A DNA stretch of 64,000 bases from the NCBI RefSeq assembly GCF_900112315.1, contig NZ_FOLL01000008.1, positions 62,001-126,000 of the forward strand, written 5' to 3'. A program made the position numbers and the translations under genes. Positions within the stretch are counted from its first letter, which is position 1; every line of letters starts with the position of its first letter. The notes below the pieces were generated by a model. It did not search any database. It was not told the DNA's origin and worked only from the letters and a program-made list of their open reading frames with translations. Source of the DNA: Parapedobacter composti. GTDB lineage: Bacteria; Bacteroidota; Bacteroidia; Sphingobacteriales; Sphingobacteriaceae. Below are positions 8,467-15,975 of this stretch, piece after piece.

Positions 8467-8910
8467 GTGAATACGTTAAGTTACAAAACTGTCTCTGCCA
8501 ACAAACGCACCGTCAACAAGGAGTGGATTGTTGTTGACGCTGAGGGCGAGATTCTGGGGCGCTTGTCATCCGAGATTGCAAAAGTAATCCGGGGGAAACA
8601 CAAGCCTTCGTACACCCCACACGTAGACTGCGGCGATAATGTAATCGTTATCAATGCAGACAAAGTTAGGTTGACTGGCAACAAGCTCGAAGACAAGGTG
8701 TACAGCCGTTACACCGGTTATCCGGGCGGCCAGCGTTTCAGTTCTCCGAAACAGTTGTTGGCGAAGCATCCGGAGCGCATCGTGGAACACGCGGTACGCG
8801 GCATGCTGCCCAAAAACCGTCTGGGCCGCGCCCTGTTTAAAAACCTGTATGTGTATGCGGGAAGTGAACATCCGCACGCCGCGCAAAATCCAAAGACTGT
8901 TAAATTTTAA
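8467..8910 (+). CDS. rplM: 50S ribosomal protein L13
   Basis: 147 residues from GTG 8467 (reading VNTLSYKTVSANK). Recognised by WIVVDAEGEILGRLSSEIAKVIRGKHKPSYTPHVDCGD and the conserved KVYSRYTGYPGG and HAVRGMLPKNRLGR segments, at the normal family length. The protein binds 23S rRNA early in large-subunit assembly. It is followed after 11 nt by rpsI, the near-universal L13-S9 pairing. The GTG start is chosen because a more distal ATG sits inside the promoter. Confidence 0.97.
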   Translation: MNTLSYKTVSANKRTVNKEWIVVDAEGEILGRLSSEIAKVIRGKHKPSYTPHVDCGDNVIVINADKVRLTGNKLEDKVYSRYTGYPGGQRFSSPKQLLAKHPERIVEHAVRGMLPKNRLGRALFKNLYVYAGSEHPHAAQNPKTVKF

Positions 8911-8921
8911 GGAGCCAAGAA

Positions 8922-9308
8922 ATGTCAACAACTAACACTTCAGGAAGAAGAAAGACAGCAGTTGCCCGTATTTACCTTTCCGCAGGCAGCGGCAACATTA
9001 CCGTAAACGGTAAAGATTATAAAGAATATTTCCCAACATTGCCATTACAATACATTGTAACCCAAAGCACGGAAGTAGCCGGCGCAGCGGGCAACTATGA
9101 TGTAAAAGTTAACGTAGCTGGGGGTGGCATCAAAGGGCAGGCAGAAGCGGTCCGCTTGGCCATTGCCAAAGCCCTTATTGAGCTTAACCCCGAGGTAAAA
9201 TCTGCACTGCGAGCCAAGGGATTGGTAACGCGCGACGACCGGATGGTGGAACGTAAGAAGCCGGGGCGCCGCAAAGCGCGCAGAAGGTTCCAATTCAGTA
9301 AACGTTAA
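8922..9308 (+). CDS. rpsI: 30S ribosomal protein S9
   Basis: 128 residues of normal length. SGRRKTAVARIYL at the start and the C-terminal KKPGRRKARRRFQFSKR are diagnostic. The C-terminal Lys-Arg tail reaches the P-site tRNA in the 30S subunit. AAGGAG lies 6 nt before the ATG. The gene sits 11 nt after rplM and 21 nt before rpsB. Confidence 0.98.
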   Translation: MSTTNTSGRRKTAVARIYLSAGSGNITVNGKDYKEYFPTLPLQYIVTQSTEVAGAAGNYDVKVNVAGGGIKGQAEAVRLAIAKALIELNPEVKSALRAKGLVTRDDRMVERKKPGRRKARRRFQFSKR

Positions 9309-9329
9309 TTTTTTAAGGAGAATCAAACA

Positions 9330-10193
9330 ATGGCAAGAACAACATATCAAGAGTTACTGGATGCAGGTGTGCACTTTGGCCACCTTACCCGCAAGTGGGA
9401 TCCGAAAATGGCCAAGTACATTTTCATGGAGCGTAACGGCATCCACATCATCGATTTAAATAAAACACTGGTTAAACTTGAAGAGGCTGCTTCGGCCATC
9501 AAGCAGGTCGTCAAATCCGGCAGAAAAGTATTGTTTGTGGCTACAAAAAAGCAAGCCAAAGATATTGTGGCCGCACAAGCAAAAGCCGTAAACATGCCTT
9601 ATGTGACCGAACGCTGGCTGGGCGGTATGCTTACCAACTTCGCCACCGTACGCAAGTCCATCAAGAAGATGTCCAACATCGATAAGATGACCAAAGACGG
9701 CACATACGATGTATTATCAAAAAAGGAAAAATTGATGATACAACGCGAGCGTATCAAGTTGGAAAACCTGTTGGGTGGCATTGCCGACCTGAATCGTCTG
9801 CCGGCGGCTTTGTTCATCGTCGATGTGAAGAAAGAACACATCGCTGTGAGCGAAGCGTTGAAATTGAACATCCCCACCTTTGCCATGGTGGATACCAATT
9901 CCGACCCAACGCACATCGATTTTCCGATCCCAGCTAACGACGACGCCACGAAGTCCATCAGCCTTATCACTGAACTTATTGGCAAAGCCATTCAGGAAGG
10001 ACTGGAAGAACGTAAGCGCGACAAAGAAGAGGAAGCCGAGCGGGAGGCTGCTGCCGCAAAAGCGAAAATAGACAGCGGTGAAGAACCCGAAGCGACAGTA
10101 GAGGCAAAAGATGCTGATGCCGGCAAACGCCCGCGCAAAGCTAAAGCGGAAGCAACTGCCGAAGCTGAAGACAATACGCAAGACGGAGAATAA
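9330..10193 (+). CDS. rpsB: 30S ribosomal protein S2
   Basis: 287 residues. The conserved core (ELLDAGVHFGHLTRKWDPKM, FVATKKQAKDIV, ERWLGGMLTNF, DTNSDPTHIDFPIPANDDA) fills about residues 1-225. A charged Ala/Glu/Lys-rich tail of about 60 residues follows (KRDKEEEAEREAAAAKAK onward). It is probably disordered and is common in Bacteroidota S2. An AAGGAG lies 9 nt before the ATG. S2 joins the 30S subunit late and binds S1. Confidence 0.97.
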   Translation: MARTTYQELLDAGVHFGHLTRKWDPKMAKYIFMERNGIHIIDLNKTLVKLEEAASAIKQVVKSGRKVLFVATKKQAKDIVAAQAKAVNMPYVTERWLGGMLTNFATVRKSIKKMSNIDKMTKDGTYDVLSKKEKLMIQRERIKLENLLGGIADLNRLPAALFIVDVKKEHIAVSEALKLNIPTFAMVDTNSDPTHIDFPIPANDDATKSISLITELIGKAIQEGLEERKRDKEEEAEREAAAAKAKIDSGEEPEATVEAKDADAGKRPRKAKAEATAEAEDNTQDGE

Positions 10194-10203
10194 CACTTAA
10201 TAG

Positions 10204-10274
10204 AAACCGGATGGTAAACAGCAGGTTTCGGAAGCATTATCTTTCCGTTAACCGATTGCCGTCCGGTTTTTTTA
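10204..10274 (+). terminator. Possible terminator between rpsB and tsf
   Basis: AAACCGGA (10204-10211) pairs with TCCGGTTT (10262-10269) and is followed by more T. The enclosed 50 nt contain a smaller GGAAG/CTTTCC hairpin. It could end or partly attenuate transcription before tsf. Confidence 0.5.
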
Positions 10275-10334
10275 TAGGTAACTTGCCGGGGTAGTAAAAA
10301 TACATATTCGTAAATCACAAATAAGGAAAATAGC

Positions 10335-11177
10335 ATGTCCACAGTACAAATTTCCGCATCAGATGTAAATAAACTGCGCCAGCAGACCGGTGCAGGCATG
10401 ATGGATTGTAAAAAAGCATTAATAGAAGCCAATGGCGATTTCGAAGCAGCCGTTGACTATTTGCGAAAAAAAGGCGCGAAAGTAGCGGCAAGCCGCCAAG
10501 ACCGCGATTCAAATGAAGGCGTAGTCATAGCCAAAACCACGACAGACGGCAAAAAAGGGGTCATTATTGAATTGAACTGCGAAACCGACTTCGTAGCCAA
10601 AAACGCTGATTTCATTGCGTTTGCCGAAAACGTAGCCGAAGCGGCTATTAATCAGGCACCGGCATCGCTGGAGGCGCTTAAAGAATCACAGATAAACGGT
10701 GTGAAGATTTCCGATCTGTTGCTTGATCAGACCGGCAAAATCGGCGAAAAAATCGACGTCTCCAAATACGAAACGGTTGAAGCCGAAAAAGTAATCGCCT
10801 ATATCCACGGCAACTACCGTTTGGGCGTATTAGTAGGCCTTAACAACGCAGCAGCAGAAGGAACCGATGACGCGGGTAAGGATGTGGCTATGCAAATTGC
10901 CGCTATGAACCCGGTAGCAATTGATAAGGGAGATGTGGATGCACGCACCATCGAGCGCGAACTGGAAATTGCCAAAGAACAAATCCGCGCGGAAGGAAAG
11001 CCCGAAGAGATGGTTGAGAAGATTGCACAGGGCAAGTTAAATAAATTCTACAAAGAGTCTACACTACTAAATCAAGAATTTGTAAAAGACTCGTCCAAAA
11101 CCATTGCCCAGTTCCTAGACAGCGTATCGAAGGGGCTAACAGTAACGGTATTCAAAAGGGTGCAGCTTGGTGTCTAA
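10335..11177 (+). CDS. tsf: Translation elongation factor Ts
   Basis: 280 residues. The N-terminal UBA-like part holds VNKLRQQTGAGMMDCKKALIEANGDFEAAVDYLRKKG, and the core holds NCETDFVAKN, the EF-Tu nucleotide-exchange motif. EF-Ts releases GDP from EF-Tu. The gene follows rpsB in the usual order, but 141 nt away and behind a possible terminator. A strong terminator follows at 11195. Confidence 0.98.
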   Translation: MSTVQISASDVNKLRQQTGAGMMDCKKALIEANGDFEAAVDYLRKKGAKVAASRQDRDSNEGVVIAKTTTDGKKGVIIELNCETDFVAKNADFIAFAENVAEAAINQAPASLEALKESQINGVKISDLLLDQTGKIGEKIDVSKYETVEAEKVIAYIHGNYRLGVLVGLNNAAAEGTDDAGKDVAMQIAAMNPVAIDKGDVDARTIERELEIAKEQIRAEGKPEEMVEKIAQGKLNKFYKESTLLNQEFVKDSSKTIAQFLDSVSKGLTVTVFKRVQLGV

Positions 11178-11194
11178 ATCACGCGCACGTTGAT

Positions 11195-11241
11195 AACAAC
11201 ACCTCCTCCAGACGCCTGTTCTGAGAGGAGGTGTTGTTTTT
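11195..11241 (+). terminator. Strong rho-independent terminator after tsf
   Basis: A perfect 14-bp stem (11195-11208 with 11225-11238, AACAACACCTCCTC and its complement) with a 16-nt loop and a short T-run. It ends the translation operon. Confidence 0.9.
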
Positions 11242-11440
11242 ACACCTCAACTTAACTAAACATCCTGGCCGTTTTGGTTGTTATATAACTGGGCGTTAAA
11301 AATTTTGTTATTTTTATTCCATTAAAAAATTTTTTCGTAACTTGGGTGTAATGTAACTGTAAGACTGGTATATTAACAAACAGTTAACACACCGTTCCGG
11401 ATACAAGCCCACAGAGACCCCAAGGGTTAAAGTTGCTAAT

Positions 11441-11902
11441 ATGGAAAAGAAAATCTCGGTTTTATATGTGGACGATGAAGAAAACAACTTGATATCCTTT
11501 AAAGCCACATTCCGTCTGAAGTATAAGGTGTATACTGCGCTGAGCGGCGCCGAAGCCATACAACTTGTAAAAGAAAAACCCGTTGATGTCATTATTACGG
11601 ATCAACGAATGCCAAAAATGACCGGGGTAGAGTTCCTTGAAGAAATCATTAAGGTAAACCCTGAGCCGATGCGTATTCTGCTTACCGGTTACGCCGATTT
11701 GAATGCCGTTGTGGAAGCCGTGAACAAGGGCAAAATATTCCACTACCTCAGCAAGCCTTGGAGCGAAGCCGAATTGGAAGAAACCATTGACCGCGCTTAC
11801 GAAGTCTATAATGAGCGGAAAACGATAAAAGAAACTTTTTCCAAACTGGAAACCACCAATGAACAGCTGGAGTTCTTGCTGCGCCAGAAATTGCTTTCCT
11901 GA
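11441..11902 (+). CDS. Receiver-only response regulator
   Basis: 153 residues: a receiver domain (about 5-125) with acidic pair D11-D12, phospho-acceptor D54 in IITDQRMP, T in LLTGYAD and the KPW lysine. A short helical tail follows (KETFSKLETTNEQLEFLLRQ). No DNA-binding or enzymatic output domain is present. The receiver closely resembles that of the adjacent hybrid kinase (both read DDE-NNLISFKATFR at the same position), so the two probably arose by duplication. It faces the kinase gene with only 2 nt between stops. A likely role is a phosphate carrier or an output through protein contact, but no partner is visible. Confidence 0.9.
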   Translation: MEKKISVLYVDDEENNLISFKATFRLKYKVYTALSGAEAIQLVKEKPVDVIITDQRMPKMTGVEFLEEIIKVNPEPMRILLTGYADLNAVVEAVNKGKIFHYLSKPWSEAELEETIDRAYEVYNERKTIKETFSKLETTNEQLEFLLRQKLLS

Positions 11903-11904
11903 CC

Positions 11905-12990
11905 TTATTTGCTGGGAATCACCACAGTGAAAGTAGTCCCCTCGCCCTCCACGGAGTCAACGGATATCTCCCCTTGTAACTTGGATAGGGCACTTTTCAC
12001 ATTATATAGGCCAAAACCGGTTCCCTCCACCTGATCATTGCCCCTGAAAAAGAGCTTGAAAATGTCATCAATATCTTCTTTGGCTATCCCGATTCCTGTA
12101 TCTTTGACCTGTATTCTCGCCACGCTACCCTCCACGACAGCTGACAGTTCAACCAGCTTATCTTCACTGTTTAGCTTTTGATATTTAAATGCGTTAGACA
12201 GCAGATTATGTAGAATTAGTTTTAAAGTGGTTTCGTCACTTTTGAATTCCTCCTCCTGCTTGCTACTCACCCTGAACGTAACTTGGTGGCTTTGGATATA
12301 TATGCTGTAAAAATTCTCCAAATATGAAAACAACAGTCTAAAATCAATATCAGCAATAGACAATTCACCACGTTTCAGCAGGTAATAATCGTGCAGGTTA
12401 TTGATATAGGTGTTTAATTTCAGCACGGAGCTTTCCATAAGCCCCAAGATTTCATGAATCCGCTCCACGGAATCGTACTCAAACGCCAACTTGATTGCCG
12501 ATAATAAGCCCGTGAGTGGATCGCGGAGATCATGGCTGACACTATAGGCAAACTTATCCAGTTCATCGTATGCTTTTTGCAGTTCCTCGTTCCGGATGTC
12601 CAGCAAGGAATTGGCTATATAAAATTTGTTGGCCTGATCAATAGATGAAACAATCTCCTCTTCCACCCAAGGTTTCCGTACAAACCGGAAAATATGCCCT
12701 TTGTTTACCGCGCCCACAACGGTTTCCATGTCGGCATAAGCCGTCAACAGAATACGTACCGGTCTGGGGTAAGTATGCCTGATGCTATGAAAAAAATCGA
12801 TTCCCAATTCGCCAGGCATACGCTGGTCACAGAAGATAACGCGGATATTGGGGTTCTCCTGCAATATGCTCCGAGCATCGTCCGTATTGCTGGCGGTATA
12901 AATCTGATAACGGTACCTAAACGTTGCCTTGAAACTGATTAGGTTGTTCGCCTCGTCATCTATGTAGAGTATTTCCGGAGACTTGAGCAT
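11905..12990 (-). CDS. Soluble hybrid sensor: receiver domain followed by histidine kinase
   Basis: 361 residues. The receiver occupies about 5-125 (D55 in IFCDQRMP), then a coiled-coil linker, HisKA with phospho-acceptor H153 in YSVSHDLRDPLTG, and HATPase_c (N-box LILHNLLSNAFKY, G1 VKDTGIGIAKED, G2 GTGFGLYNVKSAL). There are no membrane segments or sensory domain, so its input is probably phosphate arriving at the receiver. It is the last gene of the co-directional run that starts at 18288, 75 nt after the 7TMR-DISM kinase. Such receiver-kinase proteins can act as intermediates in a phosphorelay. No DNA-binding output is encoded nearby. Confidence 0.9.
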   Translation of the reverse strand: MLKSPEILYIDDEANNLISFKATFRYRYQIYTASNTDDARSILQENPNIRVIFCDQRMPGELGIDFFHSIRHTYPRPVRILLTAYADMETVVGAVNKGHIFRFVRKPWVEEEIVSSIDQANKFYIANSLLDIRNEELQKAYDELDKFAYSVSHDLRDPLTGLLSAIKLAFEYDSVERIHEILGLMESSVLKLNTYINNLHDYYLLKRGELSIADIDFRLLFSYLENFYSIYIQSHQVTFRVSSKQEEEFKSDETTLKLILHNLLSNAFKYQKLNSEDKLVELSAVVEGSVARIQVKDTGIGIAKEDIDDIFKLFFRGNDQVEGTGFGLYNVKSALSKLQGEISVDSVEGEGTTFTVVIPSK

Positions 12991-13065
12991 AAAGCTAAAG
13001 GGGGTTAAAATGGTAATGAACCACTAAGAAACAAAAATAACATTAATTATTGTGGATAAAAATTT

Positions 13066-15237
13066 CTAATCCACTGCTTGCAGATTAAGCGGGATACTGA
13101 GCATAAATTCCGTGCCTTCCCCAACTTCCGATTCAATCTTTATTTCCCCTTGATGTTTCTTAATGGTGTTATAAACAATGGACAGGCCAAGGCCGGTTCC
13201 CTCCCCTACCTCTTTCGTTGTAAAAAAGGGTTCAAATATCCTATCCCGGATGTCGGCAGGCATCCCTATGCCGTTGTCCTTGATGGATATATATACATTG
13301 TCGGCATCCACGTCGGTCTTTATGCCTAGAACCCCACCCGGTTTGCCATTAAACTTCTTATGGATGGCATACAATGCATTGGTTATGATGTTCAAGAATA
13401 CCTGGTTCAGCTTTCCGGGGTAACATGCTATCTCCGGCAATTGCCCGTATTGCCGGACGACACGCGTTTCCTCCCTTATCAAACTGTTTAGAATTACCAA
13501 AGTAGATTCCAGTCCTTCATTGATATCGGCATATTTCAACGAGTCGCCATCCGTGCGTGAAAAAATACGCAGACTGCGAACGATTTCGGCAGTGCGGTGC
13601 GCGCCCTCATGCATTCCTTTTAATAGGAAATCAATTTCGGTTTTCAGGTAATCCAAATCCTGGGCTTCCTTGTATGCGTTTATTTTCTGTATTTTCTCCT
13701 CAATTGTCAGTTCCGTCGAGAATGCGATATCCTCGATGGCAGCCAAAGCTTCCCACAACATACCAATATCTCGCCTCAACGGCGCCACGTTAGAAGTGAC
13801 AAAATTAATCGGATTGTTAATCTCGTGAGCAACGCCCGCGGTCAACTGACCCAAAGACGCCATTTTTTCGGCCTCGACCAGCTGCCCTTGTGCTTCTTTT
13901 AAGTGAGTCAGCGTTTCCTGTAGCGATTGGTTAGATTTTCTGAGCGCTTTGGTACGTTCCGCTACTCGCTGTTCAAGCACGATGTTTTGTTCCCTTATCA
14001 GCCGTTCATTTTCCTTAAGGGCTAATAAAGTTTGCGTTTGGGATTCTTCCTTTTCTTTTTTGTACATGTTGATTTTATCGGCCAAAGCGAACGAAAGCAG
14101 CGTTGCTTCCAATGCAGACCCAATCAAGATCGCATTGTTAGTAAAGGTATTGAATGGCAAAACCCCCACGTCTTTCAATACATATAATATTACTCCACCA
14201 AGAAAAAACGACCAAGCTACGCCAAAAAACAATGCCGGCTTATAGCCTTTATGATAGATATAAAAGCTACAAAACAGCACCACTAAGGCCGCCACTGTTG
14301 TGTTATACTGCAGCACCTCCTGGCCCAATTTATAATACCCAAAGACATATACCAATACCGAGATGACATAGATAGTTACGTTTGCAAGTAAAAATAGATA
14401 TAGTTTGGGGAGTGTACTTTTCAATCGGAGAAATTCGATCGTAAAAGCTGCCGAGAAAATTCCTGACATAACGGTAACAATATGATTGGCCCTTATTACG
14501 AACAATTCGTTATCAGGCCAAATGTAGTACGCAGCATACCCTTTCAAGCATGCCTGTGTAAAGCCTACTGCTACGATATACACCACATAGTACAAGTATA
14601 TATTATCACGAAGTGATAGATATAGAAAGAAGTTGTACAAGGACATCGCCAACACGATTCCCGCATAAAGACTAAAATAGATCTTATTGAACCCAACATC
14701 TGAAATAATCAGGTCCTGCCTCTCTATGGAAACCGGAACTGACACTACATCTTTGCTTTTTACCTTCATGTAATATGTAGATGATGTGTGGGGCGGTTGG
14801 ATCAGTTTGAATAACGGATACGGTGTGTTGAACACTCGATCCTGCTCGGGCGATGTACTTGAAAACGACTGTAAATTAATTTGGCCGTTTCGTTTATAGT
14901 ATAGGTCTATGGTGTGAAGATTAGGATTCTCTACTTTTAGCAATAGATTACTATCCAAGCTATTATTTATCACTTCAATCTTAAACCAAAATGCTGAATT
15001 GGTTAACCCGTAACTCGGAAACTTCTCCGACGGACGGAATTCTTTATTGAAAGCAATTATTTGGTCAATCGTGAACTCATCGTTTTTGTCCTCAAACACC
15101 TGGAGCAAATACGATACCTGTCCATTCCTATCATTATACGCAAATGTGCCCATAAATTGCGTACAAACCCCCAGCAACACCAACCAAGTAAGACGTCCAT
15201 AATGTATAAAAAAATTCACAGCATATGGCCTTTCCAT
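13066..15237 (-). CDS. 7TMR-DISM sensor histidine kinase
   Basis: 723 residues. A signal peptide or first helix (about 1-33) leads to an extracytoplasmic 7TMR-DISMED2-like beta domain (about 35-170, with [11 protein letters not shown] and [11 protein letters not shown]). Seven membrane helices (about 184-388) are followed by a coiled coil (390-455), HisKA with H471 in [12 protein letters not shown], and HATPase_c (N-box [13 protein letters not shown]1 DNGIGMP, G2 GTGLGLSIV). DISMED2 domains resemble carbohydrate- or small-ligand-binding folds, and the ligand here is unknown. The gene starts 19 nt after the GNAT-like synthase gene, in the same direction. That makes a sensor for the product of the upstream enzymes an attractive but unproven idea. 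Confidence 0.92.
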   Translation of the reverse strand: MERPYAVNFFIHYGRLTWLVLLGVCTQFMGTFAYNDRNGQVSYLLQVFEDKNDEFTIDQIIAFNKEFRPSEKFPSYGLTNSAFWFKIEVINNSLDSNLLLKVENPNLHTIDLYYKRNGQINLQSFSSTSPEQDRVFNTPYPLFKLIQPPHTSSTYYMKVKSKDVVSVPVSIERQDLIISDVGFNKIYFSLYAGIVLAMSLYNFFLYLSLRDNIYLYYVVYIVAVGFTQACLKGYAAYYIWPDNELFVIRANHIVTVMSGIFSAAFTIEFLRLKSTLPKLYLFLLANVTIYVISVLVYVFGYYKLGQEVLQYNTTVAALVVLFCSFYIYHKGYKPALFFGVAWSFFLGGVILYVLKDVGVLPFNTFTNNAILIGSALEATLLSFALADKINMYKKEKEESQTQTLLALKENERLIREQNIVLEQRVAERTKALRKSNQSLQETLTHLKEAQGQLVEAEKMASLGQLTAGVAHEINNPINFVTSNVAPLRRDIGMLWEALAAIEDIAFSTELTIEEKIQKINAYKEAQDLDYLKTEIDFLLKGMHEGAHRTAEIVRSLRIFSRTDGDSLKYADINEGLESTLVILNSLIREETRVVRQYGQLPEIACYPGKLNQVFLNIITNALYAIHKKFNGKPGGVLGIKTDVDADNVYISIKDNGIGMPADIRDRIFEPFFTTKEVGEGTGLGLSIVYNTIKKHQGEIKIESEVGEGTEFMLSIPLNLQAVD

Positions 15238-15256
15238 AATTGGTTCAACATTATTT

Positions 15257-15961
15257 TCACTTGACCAACGTTCCCATAGATAGATCGTAATATACTCTTA
15301 CCTCCCCTTTTGGTCCCTTTTCTATTCTAGTTTGAATGGGGTTTTTCATAAAATCAATGATAAAAGCCTGGTTATCCTGTGTAGCCCTAGAAATATCCTC
15401 GGTATCTTCCATAACCATAGCGGTAGCCACCAGATCCAATTTTGGGTAGTTGAAAAAACCATTGTTTCCCAATGATTTTTCTATCACGAATCCCATATTG
15501 TGCCCCATTCTAACGGTAGCTGGGGCACACAACGCAAATAATGTCTTTACTTTCATCATCCTTGCAAGTGCAACGGTAGCCCGTGATAAAAAGGTACTTC
15601 CTATCCCGAATCCCGCTACCTCTTTAGAGTTCCATAGTCCACACATTTCACCTGTGACATTGGAATCACGCATTTTCACTACTTCGTGTATCTTTTTATC
15701 AACTTTGCCCACAGCATCCTCAATGGGCAACATCAGTTCACCATCTGCTATTTGTAACCTCACTCCTCCCAAAGGCCTATGATCTTCTTTAGATTCTACT
15801 AAAATCACATAAGTGTTTTTGTGGTTTACCCATAAAGCCTTATTCGAAGTTATCATCGTTATACCAAATACTTCCAGAACTTTCCGGTGCCCCTCTATAA
15901 ATCGCGCACAAGATTCGGGATCATCGATTGCACGGAAAGCTCTAAAAACCACTGAAATCAT
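15257..15961 (-). CDS. GNAT-fold acyltransferase resembling LuxI/FeeM-type acyl-amino-acid synthases
   Basis: 234 residues from ATG 15961. An upstream in-frame TTG (15970) is open, but an AGGAGAG lies at a good distance before the ATG. The order of motifs recalls the acyl-homoserine-lactone/N-acyl-amino-acid synthase branch of GNAT: FIEGHRKVLEVFGI, then YVILVESKED and PLGGVRLQIADGELMLPIED, then GEMCGLWNSKEVAGFGIG (E105; possible CoA/pantetheine loop), and finally ARMMKVKTLFALCAPATVRMGHNMGF. Assignment to that branch is inferred from pattern and not from alignment. A plain N-acetyltransferase is the alternative. It sits between the E1-nitroreductase fusion (14 nt upstream) and a sensor kinase (19 nt downstream), which implies one transcript. 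Confidence 0.6.
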   Translation of the reverse strand: MISVVFRAFRAIDDPESCARFIEGHRKVLEVFGITMITSNKALWVNHKNTYVILVESKEDHRPLGGVRLQIADGELMLPIEDAVGKVDKKIHEVVKMRDSNVTGEMCGLWNSKEVAGFGIGSTFLSRATVALARMMKVKTLFALCAPATVRMGHNMGFVIEKSLGNNGFFNYPKLDLVATAMVMEDTEDISRATQDNQAFIIDFMKNPIQTRIEKGPKGEVRVYYDLSMGTLVK

Positions 15962-15975
15962 AACCAGCAACTCTC

